From: Saussurea involucrata
Lineage: Eukaryota; Streptophyta; Magnoliopsida; Asterales; Asteraceae
Direction: 5' to 3'
NCBI GenBank assembly: GCA_033807775.1
Contig: CM066327.1
Span: 93,208,295-93,272,294, forward strand
Length of the DNA stretch: 64,000 nt
Shown: positions 10,639 through 23,400 of the stretch, piece after piece
Numbering within the stretch: the stretch's first letter is position 1
Layout: each line of letters starts with the position of its first letter
Program-made: the position numbers and the translations under genes
The notes under the pieces: model-generated
The model's database searches: none
The model's input: the letters and a program-made list of their open reading frames with translations, nothing else
Told to the model about the DNA's origin: nothing

Positions 10639-13600
10639 AGAGACTTAGGTACCCATATCCACATGGGTCCAATATTGTTAGAATTTTTCAAGTTTGCCTT
10701 AGCATTCTTGAAATACATTTTATCTTTTGTAGAAGAATCAGATTGTTTCTTTGTAGGTTTTGAGTTTTGAATTTGAGTAGAGAGTAAACAATCTTGACTG
10801 GAGAAGTGAATATTTAGTTTGAACATAAGATCAAAGCAATGACAATATTGAATATGAGACGTGATTTGCTTGAACTTTTCATTGAATTCATTGAACTGAG
10901 CCACAGAGGCATTACATTCTTTCTTAACACTAGATTTCCCATTACAAGAAGATCTATGAATACTAGAATGTTGTTTGCAAAAGCTTTGTTTAGTTCCTGC
11001 CTTCTGTGAGTCTCTTCTGTGGGGAACATCTTTATTCACTGTCACAGAGGAAAAAGATTTGTTAACTGTAGGCCATTTTCCCTTTTGTTGCCAAGTGGGA
11101 TTTTCGTTAATTTGCCTTAAAGGTTTTGAAAATTTTGAACTTTTAGGATCTACAGAGGTCTTCTTTTTAAGATTTAACATATCAAGCTCAGCAGAGGTTT
11201 TGACTTGTAAATACCAGTTTAGAAAATCTGGGCAGATAGGTATCTCTGTGATTTTCTCTTTTGGAGAAATAGTTCTGTTAAGAACTTCAGAGGAGAATTT
11301 AACATCCTCTGTGTCGTAGTGAACTATCCCTGATGTAACATCTGTCTCTGAGTCGTCAGAAGATGAATCGTCCTCATATACAGAGGTTGAGTCGTCTCAT
11401 TCGAAAGAGGCTGGATTTTCCGAGCATGTATCGTACGAGCTTTCTTCCTCTGTAGAATAACTTTCATAGACGGCAGAGGTTTCTGATAAGATCTCTTCAG
11501 CGAGAATTTTATCTACAGAAGATGTACAGAAGTTTTCTAAAACGTTTTTTTTCCATACCTCCAAAATTTCCTTTTCAATTGTTTCTTTATGTTTTTCTTC
11601 TGAAAATGTGGGTTTAAACTCAGGAGCTTCTGCCGATAATTTCTTTTCGACATTTATCATACAGACAAAAGCAACCTGCGTTTGAGTCTCTGGTTTACCA
11701 AACTTAAAGATACCAATCTGATCTTGTGTTTTTAGATATTTCTTTGGTTTGATTCCTCTATTGATAGAGGTTGAAGATGTTGAATCTGTGTTTTCAAACC
11801 ACACATTGATCATCTTCGTATGTTTCCTCAAGTGAGGTTCCACAGAGATTTTAGCCCTTTTACTTATAGAGAGTAAGTTTGGAAAATCTGGTTTGTTCGT
11901 TTTTCCTAACACAAACAGAGAAGACAGAGGTTTAATTCTTTTGCCTTCAACACCTAGGGTAATATCATCGTACCCTATACCCCGTCTTCCTATTTGTGAG
12001 TTTACTTTCTCATACACCTTCTGTGCATCTTTATAGTTTTTAAGTAAAACTTCTCTTCTGAGTAGATCTTGCCAAAGTATCTCTCTCTCTTTGAAAGTAT
12101 TCTTTGAGAGCTCTTATGTCTGTTGTTTCACTCATAGAAACTGAAAGTTCTTTTGTTTTGACTTTTAGAGCAGAGGTTAATTCAGAAATTTGCCTTTTTA
12201 AAGGATCTAGATTTTTGTTCCAATTCTTTTCTACTCTTTCCTTTTCTTCAAAAATTTTGGCTTTTTCTTGAGTGAGAAGCCTTACTTCTCTCTCATTAAA
12301 GGTGACTCTTTTCTGAATGCTTTCATTTATCTCTTTTAGTTCAATCAGTTCAATGTTAAGTTTAAGTAAATTATCATCTACAGAATTAGTACAAGAGGTA
12401 GACTTGGAAGTGGATACCTCAGTGTCAGTGCCGGAGTCGACTTCTTCCATGGCACAGAATAGGGCATTGGTGGTGTATTCATCGTCAGAGGTAGAGTCTG
12501 ACTCGAAGTCCTCCTTGTTCGCCTCAGAATGCCCTTTGTTCGCCATTAGGGATTTTTGCGCATAATACCCAGCCTTCTTTTTGTAAAAAGTTGAGTCCTT
12601 CTGTGGGCGATTTGGTCTACTTCTGCATTCTTTTGCGAAATGGCCTGGCTTCCTGCAGTTGAAACAACCTTGGGAAGTGTTTCCAGCACGATCGTCGGAC
12701 ATCTGTCGATCTCCACCTTTCTCTGTTCGGCATTCGTTTGCGTAATGACCAGGCTTGCCACACTTGTAGCATTCTTGTTGTGTGTGGCTCACCTTGTCAT
12801 CTGACCTCTGTCGGTCATTACCTCTGTAGTTTCTGTCGCTTGACCTCTGTCGGTCATTTCTATCATCTGACCTCTGTCGGTCACTCGATTCTTCTCTTCT
12901 TCCATCATCTCTTCTATCACCTCGGTTGTCTCTGCCATATCGATCAATTCCTGAACCCCTCTGGTTTCCTCTGAACTCTCTTGTCAACAGAGCTAAGGAT
13001 TTAGCTAATGACGCAAGAGTTATCTCATCTTCTACCAGCTCGTCTTTTTCGCTATCAACCATCACTATCTTCTTCTTCTCCTTCTTCTTCTCCTCTGTTT
13101 CTCTCTCATTTCTCGGTCTCTCTGCAGCCTCTGTAGTTTTAGTAACCAATGCGTATGGTGCAATGGTTAGTGTTTTAGCCTGTGCTATTTGAGTCTCCTG
13201 TGCGGCTAGTGTTCCATAGAGATCAGAGAGTGTCCAGGAGTCCAGATATTGGTTTGTTTGTAAAGACATAGACAACTGGAGCCACTAATCATTCAGGCTC
13301 TTTAGAAACATGACGTTATTTTCTTCCGAGGTTCTGTGAATGTCAGACTTTCTACATTTGTTTATGAGAGAGTTGAACCTGTCGTACGTCGTTTGCAGAG
13401 ATTCTGTTGCAGAGGCTCCGAAGGCATGATATTCATTTATGTATTATGCCCTTCGGTTCTTCTGCGTTTTAGCACCCCCTTCCAACTGTCTTTCTAATTC
13501 TTTCCAAAGATCGTGCGCTGTTTCGCATGCATCTAAGGATTGAAAAAGTTCATTGGGGATAGCCATGATCAATATTCTTTTTGTTTTCTGTGCATCTTCA

Positions 13601-13866
13601 TCTTCTGCCCTATCTTCATCTGACCATTCTCCTTTTGGCTTAGGTCTTTGACGTTCAGGGATTTCAAGAGATTCAACAGTAGTTGGTACTCGTGGTACTA
13701 TTATCAATAGAACTTGAGGAGGGTTGTAAAGATATTGTACGAGTGTTTTTTCAGTACCCTTAAAGAAATGGATCATTCTTATCTTCCATTGAGGATACTC
13801 ATCTCGAAGGAGTGTAGGAGGCTTGGTTAGTGAACCAGCAGTGAAAAAGTTATTTGTATTTGTCAT
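10635..13866 (-). pseudogene. gag: gag of element A, unusually long, broken
   Basis: The start at 13866 (MTNTNNFFTAGSL) opens a copia-type Gag N-terminal domain. After it come an Arg/Asp-rich repeat region (near 12780-12930), two CCHC knuckles, CYKCGKPGHYANEC at 12730-12771 and CFNCRKPGHFAKEC at 12625-12666, then a long coiled-coil-like tail ending IWVPKSL at 10635. At ~1,077 codons it is much longer than Ty1/copia Gags outside Sireviruses. Breaks: stops near 13444, 13288 and 11397, and a frameshift near 12060. Its TGA overlaps an ATG of the pol frame (ATGA), and a CAG 14 nt into the overlap marks where pol aligns with other elements. Confidence 0.9.
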
Positions 13867-14160
13867 TGTAAGAGATTCGAAGGTTCTGAAAAGATAATAT
13901 GACGAAAGAGTATGAGTCTGATGATCTGGAAGGTTTTCTGGGTTTTAACAGTTCCCAGAGTGCACTTTAATGGAGTTTCAACCTGGAAAAAATAGTTTCT
14001 TTTAAGAATACCACTTTCGAATAAATCGAAAAATGATAGGAAAACAGAAACTTTTCAACGAAAAGAAGAACAGGTTAAAACAGAATGATGTCTATCACAA
14101 ATCTTGTAACAAAGAGGATCACTTGATATTAAAAATCAAGAACACTGCTCTGATACCAAT
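13867..14160 (-). other. Leader and primer-binding site of element A
   Basis: The primer-binding site TGGTATCAGAGC (minus strand, 14147-14158) starts two bases inside the LTR edge and matches the 3' end of initiator tRNA-Met. The remaining ~280 bp to the gag ATG hold no gene. Confidence 0.88.
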
Positions 14161-14971
14161 TGTTGGTTCCCGTTTTGCTTAGACAAGATTAACAGATCTA
14201 TTAGTTCGAGTTTATGTTTGATGCGGAAGCGTATTTAAAGAACTAACAGATATGTTTGATAGATTTAGAACACACAATATAAAGAAACAGTATTTTAAGA
14301 AAAAAATGATATCTTGAAGATTACTGTCGTTCGATATATAATAAGAACACCAAGAACAGATTAAGAACTGTTTGGTGTGTGTGAGAGAGTGTAATGCTTA
14401 ACAGGTTTGACGATATAAAGCATAAGCATGAAACTCAGATTCTTCGTTAAGTCCTTAAGATTGTTAAGGAAGATCTCAACAAGAGACTTCCTTTTATACT
14501 ACTCTAGGGGACCATAAAGCATTAGCTACTGTTGATCGGACGGCATGAATAGTTGTACGTGCTGTATTGTATTTAATGCCGCAGACGTCTATATTGTACT
14601 AAGCCCTATTGAGTCCATTCAGAGCTTGACGCGTATTGAGGTTTGACAGGGCACGCTACCATGCAAGTTGATTAACGGATCCAGTAACAGTAGCAAGATA
14701 TAAAATATCTTCTAAGTCTTTATCGTAAACCGCAGAGGCTCTGTAAAGGGTTACAGAGGTTATGAGGTCTGGTCTTCTGTAGAGTAGTCTTCACCGGGTT
14801 CCGAGTCTTTGGTCTTCTTTGTGCGTAAGACAGAGGTTCTGTAGGACACCTCTGTAGCTTCTTGACCTTGATCTTTCGGAAGTGGCAGAGCCTCTGTAAG
14901 AGGCTTTCTTCACTTAGCCTATTTTTCACTACTTCTAAATACTTCTACGATTAGGAAGATTGAAGCTAACA
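14161..14971 (-). repeat. 5' LTR of element A, 811 bp
   Basis: On the plus strand it runs from TGTTGGTTCCCG to GCTAACA. A TATA-like box, TATAAAAG on the minus strand, lies at 14491-14498 and is a plausible promoter. CAGAGG words cluster at 14730-14900. The copy in element H (61786-62604) is closely similar. Confidence 0.95.
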
Positions 14972-15175
14972 CCTCACCCTACTTCTCCTATTTCCAAGGC
15001 AAAAGAATCATACTCTCTTTCTCTCAATAACCGTTCCCTCCTAAAAGTTATTACCCAGAAAATACTTCCTCTACACACCAAAAGCCAAAAGATACCTTTT
15101 ACTCTCAAATTTAAAAAAAATACTTTCATCTTTCCTAAGTTCTCTCTCAAGAACCAGAACCAAGAACACCCTTCA

Positions 15176-17091
15176 ATGGCGAGAAGCAAGCGACTAAACC
15201 CAAACCCTAACGAACCCAATCGTGTAGTGCGCCGCCGCATGACTGCCGACGATAACCCACCAGAAAACATCACCGACGGCCTAAACCAACCTATGCCATC
15301 CTCCGATGAACACCCAATGACGACCGTCGCACTAGATGCGGAGTCGTCAAAACAAGAGGGGTCGACGGCTGCTTCTTCATCAAAAGCTTCAGACGCCAGT
15401 TTAAGTGATTTTGATGTTGAAGAACAACAAACTGAGGAGGCAATGTTGAAGTTGCAAGAGGAGTACAACCAAAAACTCCTTGAACTTCGAAAAAAGAAAG
15501 AAGAGGTTGAGAAGAAAAGGAAAGAAGAAGAGGAAAGGCTGGCAAGGGAAGAGGAAAGGCTGGCAAGGGAAGAGGAAAGGTTGGCAAGGGAAGAGGAAGA
15601 GAGGATAAAAAGAGAAGAAGCCGAACGGTTGGCAAGAGAGGAGGAGGAGAGAATTAGGGTCGAGAAGGAGAGGTTGATCGACGAAGAAAGGAAAAAGGCG
15701 GAGGCCGAGTTATTCAATGAAGAAGAAGAGTTAAGGAGAAAAGAAGAGGAAGACTACCATCATCAATACCGCCAAATTGGAAACACTGTCGATTTGGAAG
15801 CTTTTCAAAAGACAACCCACAGTGAGGAGAACCCAATCAAGAAAGCACTGAGGTAAAGAGGCATGGTCACCAGATCTGGGGTGACCATTTTGGAGAATCG
15901 CCGGCCTAAAAAACAAGGAAGACAACATCTGGTAAAGGTAAGGGTTTTGCTCCCTCTTTAAGTTCATCATCAATTGAATCTGATGCTGGTGATGAATAAG
16001 TTCAAAATCAAAACCCACATCAGTCCACAGTGGGCACCGAGCATGCCCCCAGTGGGGTACCCAGGCAGTTCACGACCCCTGCATTCGCTGCCTACTATGG
16101 TTGTATAGTTAAGCAAAAGTTGAACTTAGAGAGGGGTTTTGACCCTGACTTTGTGGAGTCCAACCCTTTTATCAAAGAGAGGGTTATTCAGCAAGATTGG
16201 GCGACGTTGGCAACTGCCAACCGACGGTGCAACGCCTCTTTGGTAAGGGAATTCTATGCCGAAGCCTCTCAAACCAAGAATACATTTGTGACAGGCCGGG
16301 GTCGTACCGTGCATTACAATGCAACCGTAATCAATCGGGTCCTTGGAATAAGGACCCCACTTGTGTGCACCTTTGTTAAATTCTTGAAAAGAATGACCCC
16401 GGCTGATGAGGAAGCCATTTTACAAACTCTGGCAATTGAAGGAAAGTCCTGGGATAAGGATGGCCAGAGGAGGTGCCTACACGCTAGCTCCCTCACTATC
16501 GAGGCCGCTGTGTGGTTCCAATTATTACGCCACTACTTGTCACCCACCACTCATGATACCACCCTCTCGATGCACAAGTGCGGTCTTCTGTACTGCATCC
16601 TAGCAGGGAAAACAATCAACCTGGGAATCCTAATGCATTCCGCAATTTACCAAGCGCGAACCCGCAAGAAGGTAATCCTCCCGCTTCCTTGTCTCGTTAC
16701 TTCTTTACTAATAGAGGCTGGAGTGCCATCTGCTCCAGATGATGAGTGGCTCGTTTCTGCCAATAACATCAGCATTGTGACCATCAAGAAGATGGGGAGA
16801 GCAATTACCGCTCCCCCTGAAGAACCCGCTGATGTTGAAGTCCCAGTGACATCTGCCACCAACCCACTCCCCAATCCCACTCCAGGAACCTCCAGCAATC
16901 CCATGGACGCCATTCTGAACGCTATTAGGGATCTCACTGATCGTGTCACTCTTATGGAAGCACATCAGAAGCACATGAGCAGGGCTACAGGGTCTTTCTG
17001 GATGTACACAAGAGATCGGGATGCAGTCCTAAATCAGGTTTATCAAGGTGCTGATCCCCTACTTGCCACGCAAATCCCTGATTTCCCATAA
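15176..17091 (+). pseudogene. Plant transposon-associated ORF of element G, broken
   Basis: An ATG at 15176 opens a basic Ser/Pro-rich start (MARSKRLNPNPNEPNRVV), followed by a Glu/Lys/Arg coiled coil with the heptad-like repeat LAREEER (about 15520-15650). That frame stops at 15854. Another frame, interrupted by a stop near 15997, encodes a globular region (about 16030-16800) with ASLVREFYAEA and VHYNATVINRVLGI. From memory this resembles the 'putative plant transposon protein' domain found next to Athila/Tat-type elements. The tail is Pro-rich and then helical to the stop at 17091. I read it as one gene with at least one frameshift and a stop. Function is unknown. Confidence 0.65.
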
Positions 17092-18173
17092 GGTATTTGT
17101 CCCACCAACGAGAGTGATGATGATTTCAGTGGCGACTCTGCAGAAAGCTCACCGCCGGCAACTCCTACTCATTAAATGGTTTGTTGGGACTCTGGTTCCC
17201 ACTCTGAATTCTCTCAAAACAATTTTAATTTTCTGTTTGGTTGGTATTTTGCCTATGGCTAGGCACTTGACAATTTGCTACTATTTTATTTTGGATGAAT
17301 GATGCATGCATACCTGCTGCTATTTAGGTCTTTTGGGTACTAACTTAATTCTCGTTTGAATGCTTTTTGATCTTTTTCCATTTCAAGGTGCAACTTTCGG
17401 CTTCCAACTTAAAAAGTCACTTTTGTAAGTACGACTCTCAACTTGTCACGTTTAAATGATATAGGCCATTTTTGCATCCAGACTCGACCTTTTTGCACCC
17501 CCAACCACCTCCTTAACCCCAATTTCCATGTCACAGTGAGGACACTGTGCGATCTTAAGTTTGAGGCGGGGACTTCCAGTCTTTCCACAGTGGGGACAAT
17601 GTGAGGTCCTAAGTTTGAGGTGGGTAAGCTATACCCCCCTCCCAAAAAAAAACAAAAAACAGAAAAAAATCGGAGTACCACTACAAAAGATTAATGGTGT
17701 GCCTTTTCTAGACCATCAAAGTGCTCACTCCCAGAAAAAGATGGTATGCCTATTCTGGACCATCAGAATACCCACTCTCACAAAATATCCATACCCAAAT
17801 AAAAGCCTGAAGTGTACGTACTTACCCTTGCAAAACACAAAAACACTCACTTCTTGAAATAAAAATCTCAAAGCGATATTTTCGGTCCTTGTTTGGAATT
17901 GTTTGCTACAAAACCCTTGGGAAAATATTCAAAGCCACAAACCTTTTGAACCCAAGAAAGCCCTATTGATCAAATGTGAACAAGGGAAAGATATCGTCGA
18001 GTATATAGAGTGAAGTTTTAATCTTGGAACCGAAAGAAGCATCCACAGAGGGAGATCAACATCCATTCAGAGTGAGAAGTCGGTAAGTCCCTGAAAGTTC
18101 AAAAGTGCATAATTTTTTATTTTTTTTCTTTCTTTTTCTTACTTGGGGACATGTAATGGTTTATGTTTGAGGT
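17092..18173 (+). other. Noncoding 3' region of element G with tandem phrases
   Basis: No gene. A phrase with CACAGTG-GGACA-TGTG and TAAGTTTGAGG-GGG occurs twice about 57 bp apart (17531-17569 and 17588-17626). A second pair of short repeats (TGGTGTGCC/TGGTATGCC, each followed by TCT-GACCATCA) lies at 17695-17780. These look like duplicated polypurine-flanking motifs of a gypsy element. Confidence 0.5.
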
Positions 18174-19603
18174 TGTGATAACTCTATTTTTAGAGTTATT
18201 ATTTCCTTTTATTTTTATTTTATTTTGGCAAATTTTAGCCATTTCACTTCTCAAAACCCCCATTCTTGGTAATATTCATAAAAAGGAGCAAAAAGAGTGA
18301 ACCATAGTTTTTATAAATCATTTGGTGGAGTTTTGTTGCTTTTTCACGAAATATCTGCAGTGACTTGCAGAGTGCCCACTCCAGATCCCACTAGCGAGCA
18401 AAGAAGAAGACAAAGAAAAATCAACTCTTAGTTTGGAAGTAAAATTCTGGAGGATAGAAGGATCTAATGGCATAAGCATGGGATGGATAGTACAAGCATG
18501 TTCCCTACAAGATGGCAAAAAGAATTGTTTAATAACACCCATGGTACTTTAAGTGGACTTTTTGGAAAAGGTGAAGGAACCTTGGGGTAAAAGAGCTACA
18601 AACTTGTGGATGGAAGGATTACTCATGGAAGCTGAATTTTATGTCTTCCACTTCAGTTTTTTAGCCTCTGGATTTTACCCATCTTTTGTTGGTCAATCTT
18701 TTCCTCTTAGTATAAAAAGAGGTGTTGGGTGTCATTTATTTCATATCTCCATCTACCACATTTAGTGCAAGTTTAGTTTTAGTTGTTAGCTCTCTAATTT
18801 ACTGCAGTAGTTCTTTAATTTTCTGCACTTAATTTCTTAGTGTAATCGCTAGTTTGAAGTAATTAGTGGCAGTGCTGTATTCTCGTTCCCCACTGCGGTT
18901 TTAATCAAAGTCACTTTCAGTTTACTTATGTGCATCTTCTCATCTTTTGTTTTCTTTATTTCAGTAATTATGGGCTAAGCATCCTTTGGGATGTAGGAAA
19001 GAGAAGTACCTGGATTTTATGTAAAATGCTTGAGTAATCTTTATACTTGGAATATTTATTGTTTTGGTCATTCACTCTCGATTATTGCCCAATGATGCGA
19101 ACAAGCCGATCACTTGTAAGGATCTAAAGTCTAGTTCTCAACTCAGAAATGAGTAGAACGTAGTGACACGAGCTTGGATGATGCTAGGAGATTCGAAAGA
19201 ATTCTTATGACACTTACGAAAGTGAGGTCGGCACAGTGAGCTAATCTCAACCCACTGGAGTAGTAGGCAAGCTTGTTTGTGTATTTAAAACTCTTAGAAT
19301 ATTTGTCTCTACACATTCCTTCGAGGCCTGAAAATGTCCATTTTGAGATTACCATTGACAAAACAATAAGTACTAAGAGTATGAGATTTTTACTTAAAGG
19401 TGTGAGTATCTTGTAACCGGGCTTTTCTAGCGAGAATGCCCACCTCAAGTACAAGGATCACTTTTGGGATCAAGTATTTAATATAAAATCTAGGGAAAAT
19501 CTAACCTACATTCCTTCTTTTAAATCTTAAGTAAAATCGTTAAAGTAGCGTTTCACCAAACAAACCAAACTATTGCTTCTTCTGTAATTGAAACTTGTAA
19601 AAG
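18174..19603 (+). repeat. LTR of element G, left segment
   Basis: It starts TGTGATAACTC just after ...TTTGAGGT and runs without a coding ORF up to the AAAAG target duplication (19599-19603) of element B. Its continuation is at 59992, after B. Confidence 0.55.
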
Positions 19604-20278
19604 TGTTGATCCCGATTTTACTCAACAATGATATTTATATCTATTATTTCAAACAAGTAATGGTGCGGAAGCATTTTAACGAACCAAATAGATATTCTTA
19701 GGTAGTAAAACACACGAAATCAAGTAAACAAAGTATAAATAAACACGAGATTAACTCAAAGGTTCACTTTGTATTGATTGAATAAGAACACCAAGAACAC
19801 CGAAGGTATAATATGAATTTTGCTCTAAAGGTGTGTGTTGTGCAAAGTTAATAGAAGAGCTCAACATGAGCCTTCTATTTATACTATTCATCAGGGGACA
19901 ATAGGGAGACAAGAAGTACTAAGGGTACAAAGACACGATCGTGGGACTGCTACAGGTACAACGTTAATGTAGTGCGCCATTTTCTGCTAAGGTTGTAACC
20001 CATCAGAGGTTGACATGTGGAATTGGCAGGGCACGCCTTGTACGAATGATCTTCAGGATCTTCGTACAGCAGAAATCGTGAGAGGCACGATCGTCTTCGT
20101 CTTGAACTTCAAGTAATCTTCTAAGTCTTTAGTCTTCATACCACAGAGGCTCTGTGGCCTTGTCCTCTGAGAACTTCTTCAGTTGGATCTTTGCTTCAGT
20201 GTCTTGGCAGAGGCCTCTGTGACTTTATACTTAGCCTATTTTTTAATACTTCTTAAACTACAGAAGTTGGAGCTAACA
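19604..20278 (-). repeat. 3' LTR of element B, 675 bp
   Basis: It starts TGTTGATCCCG and ends GAGCTAACA, and is flanked on the outside by AAAAG. A minus-strand TATA-like stretch (TATAAATAG) lies at about 19875-19885. This copy is intact, unlike the 5' LTR. Confidence 0.93.
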
Positions 20279-20303
20279 ATCTCCCCCTAAGTATTGAAAA
20301 ATA
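20237..20303 (-). promoter_or_regulatory. Polypurine tract inside an inverted repeat, element B
   Basis: The tract AGGGGGAGAT (minus, 20279-20288) is bracketed by arms at 20237-20251 (LTR) and 20289-20303 (internal) that are complementary at 14 of 15 positions. Both arms differ from element A at matching sites (AATACTT against CACTACTT), so the pairing is kept while the sequence changed. Confidence 0.75.
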
Positions 20304-20454
20304 AAAAAATAAAAAATGCATGGTTTTCTAGGCTAAGTACATGACAGAAGGTATTTGACCTCTGTAGAAGCTTTTATTTCATATAAAGTTATGCCAGAGG
20401 CACTTACACTTGATTACATAATGAAAGAAAAATTGCAGAGGAAGGTTGAGGAAG

Positions 20455-23400
20455 TCAGATTCTGGCGTTTGGGAAGTCGTCGATTTTGTGATCTCCGATT
20501 CCTCCACCTTTGAGCTCACGGTATATTCTGATGCAGAGGTTTCTGAAGTTGATGACGGGGTCAATGACCTCTATCAATCTGTCTATGAGAGCTTGATCCA
20601 TGAACTCTATTCCTCTGTGCTCCAAGAGGTTGGCTCTGAACTCTACCAGAGGACTTGTTGCATATTTTTGGCAGTCAACCTCTAGGAATAATTTTGACTT
20701 TCCAGCATGATCTTGATAGACGTACCCAATCCTTGGAAAAGTGATGATAGAGTTTGGTCTTGCAGAGGAGGGGCAGTTATCTTCTGGTGGTGGGATACTC
20801 AAACCTCTTACTCCAAGGTCGAGTCTTAGTTGGAAGTCAGTCATACTATACATCAGAAGTCTTTCGCGCATGGCCATCCTGATTTCACGGTAAGCTCCTT
20901 GGACTTCCAGTCTATGGCTGTAGTTCTGCCTTGCCCAACTCAGAAGATCAGGTAGATCATAGAGGTTTAGATTTCTCAGATCTGCATCTGAGAACGTGGT
21001 TTCTGATCTGTCTACCCTCTTGACTCTGTAGAGGTTGTAGTAAACCTCTCTTCCGTGGGTATGGGACACCTTGCTATAGATGACCTTGTCTATCTTGGAG
21101 TTTGAGAAGACTTGGTTGACGGGTTTGGATTTCTTTCTATAGAATTGATCTCGTAGCTCTTTAAGAAAGTCAGGGTGCAGTTTAGATGGTGGTAGAGGAT
21201 CGTTGACTGCTCTGCTGTATGAGTATTTATGCACCACCTCTTCCATTTTTCTTTACTGAACAGGAGGTGGTGGCATAGGTTTCCGCAGAGCATCTAAGTC
21301 ACTTTTTAGTTTGGCGTTGTGATCTTTTGTGGGTATGGTTGACAGAGGAGTGAGTCCGTAACCCTAATCTTCTTCATCGGGCTTAGGTGTAACAAAAGCG
21401 TCAAAAGCGCTCTTCATCAGTTTCTCTGCGGGTTGATGCTTTGGCTTTTTCTTCTTAGGTTCCCCTATCAATATTCCCTTTCCTTTGTCTTTTGCCTTCG
21501 GCTGTAGATCTTTTTGGGTTTGGGTTGCCTCAGTTGGTTTTATCAGATGAGCTTCCGAGGGCTTAGATGGAGGTGCTTCTCCAGGTTTTTTCGGGGTTGC
21601 CTCTGTTTGTTTTACAGGGGACTTAGTTGGTGATGTGGGTTTGGTTTGAGGTTTGGTTGGTGAGGCTTCTGTTGTTTTGCTCAGATATTTCCTTTGTTTG
21701 TGAGCAACAGACTTGGTTCTTGGTTTGGTTTTGGGTGTGGGAGATGGGGATTTCGTTGTTGCAGCTTCTGGTGTAGGGGATGGTAACTTGGGTTCTTCTG
21801 GTGTTTTTGGTGTTGGGGAAGGTAGTTTGTCTTTTATTGGTTTTGGTGATTGGGATGGTTGGTCTTCTTCAGAAGATGTAAGGATTTGAACATGCTCAGC
21901 TGTAGTCTTTGGGAGATTCTCCTCTTAAGTAGTTTCCACAGAGGTGGGTATTTCCTCTGTGGTTTGTGTCTGTTGTTGAGCTTCAGGGGTTGAAGGTATT
22001 TGGGTTTGGATTTGTTCAGTTATGAGGGTTGTTTCCATAGAGGTGGGTATTGCCTCTGTGGTCTTCTGTTGGGTTCCTCCTTGGGTTTCAGTTGGGGGTG
22101 CTTGGTTTAGGGGTTCTGCTGATATTGGTGGAGCTGGTAGACCTCTGCTTGCAGCTTTGTCTTGTCTCCTTTTCTCCCCCTCAAGATGACCTGGTGATCT
22201 ATCAGAATCATCATCAGAGTCATCCTGACCCTTGTCTCTTTTACCTTCTGTCCGACATGAAGTTTCTGGCTTTTTGGGTTGTGAAGAACCTGCGGCTATC
22301 ATCTTAGCGCACAAGTCATCGCAGATGCCTAGAAGATAATGGACCTCTGCCTCTGTGTTGAAGCGCATTTTGCCAACGCTAGTTCGAAAATCTTTGACAT
22401 AGTTGGCATTGGCAGCGGTGAAGGCTTTAACGAATTTTGTCATATGGTCGAGTATCCCTTGTCCAAGTTCTGTGATCTGTGCTCTGGTCATGTCGTCGGA
22501 GTGCTTTATGGCTAGAGTTTCTCTTGTGGTTTGTTCTTGGACATGCTCTAGGGCCTTCTTTAGATCTGCAGGAGTAAGGCCCGTAGAAGCTGTGGCTTTC
22601 TCGAATTCAGAGGCGGTATTGGCAGCAGAGGTTGTAGCAGTTGTCTTCATCTGGGCACAAACATTTTTCACTTATGTGGACAGGTTGTCCACATTGGTGG
22701 TCAGTTCAGATATGTCCCTGGTAGTTGATTCTGCAAGAGAGTCAAGAGAGCTTTTCAACTCTCCCAACGAGTGGTTCACAGAGGTGACAAGGGTTTGGAA
22801 CTCATCCCTTGCTACATGTAAATCAGGTTTAACCTCTGGGGGAACACGTTCATCCCCAGAGTGAGTCCATGTTCCTGGGACACTTTCTGTCACCTCTGTG
22901 TTGATGTTGAGGGTGGAAGGATTCCCCTCTAATCCTTGAGCAGAGGCTTTTTGAGCCTCAGACTCTATAGAGGTTATGTTGAGAACATTGTCCTGATCCA
23001 CTCCAGATACGGGTAGAGGAGTATTCTCAATTTGACTTGGGGACTTGTCTATAGTCCCTTCGTCCATGTGCAATCTAGGCTCCTCTGAAGAGCCGATTGG
23101 ACTTTAGTGTGTGCGTGTGGCAGAGGAAACAAATTCCTCTGCAGGAATGTCAGATATGATCCGATGCGAGGGATCATGAACTAAAGGTGAGTCCTTTGGA
23201 GAGGACTACCTTGGAATGTTTTCCCCGGTTTCTAGTGGCACAAAGGTGGAAAGAAGTTCCTCTGTCCGGTTTGCAGGGGTTGGGCTCGAGTTGTGCTGCC
23301 CTTTTTCAATGACACCTTCTGCCACTAGACTGGCGGTGTCAGAGATGTGGGTTGCACTGGGAGTTGGTTGGGGTTGTGTGCCTCTACTATCTACGGCATC

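Larger units (their letters stand above)
1..14971 (-). mobile_element. Element A: long Sirevirus-type Ty1/copia retrotransposon, decayed
   Basis: Read on the minus strand the order is 5' LTR (14161-14971), tRNA-Met primer site, gag, pol (protease, integrase, RT, RNase H), a noncoding stretch with repeated polypurine tracts, a long accessory gene, a final polypurine tract and the 3' LTR (1-630). The 3' LTR lacks its outer 181 bp because the window starts inside it, so the whole element would be about 15.1 kb. Over the shared 630 bp the two LTRs differ at about nine positions by eye, so insertion was fairly recent, yet every gene is broken. The right flank (CCTCA) is in element G; the left target duplication lies outside the window. 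Confidence 0.93.
14972..19603 (+). mobile_element. Element G, left part: 3' portion of an Athila/Tat-like Ty3/gypsy element
   Basis: Sequence between A and B holds a broken env-position ORF (15176-17091), a noncoding stretch with a duplicated purine-rich phrase (TAAGTTTGAGGTGGG), and an LTR starting TGTGATAACTC at 18174. The LTR resumes after B at 59992. The lineage call rests on the plant-transposon-protein-like ORF, the LTR end (CCGAGTCCCTGTGGATACGA) and the AAGTTTGAGGTGGG phrase. It is the host sequence for B and, at least on this side, for A, so it is the oldest layer here. Confidence 0.65.

Noticed and set aside
14974..15717. 247-codon minus-strand ORF, Ser/Phe/Leu-rich
   Set aside because: It is the antisense of the Glu/Lys/Arg coiled coil of element G's ORF; low-complexity antisense gives spurious open frames.
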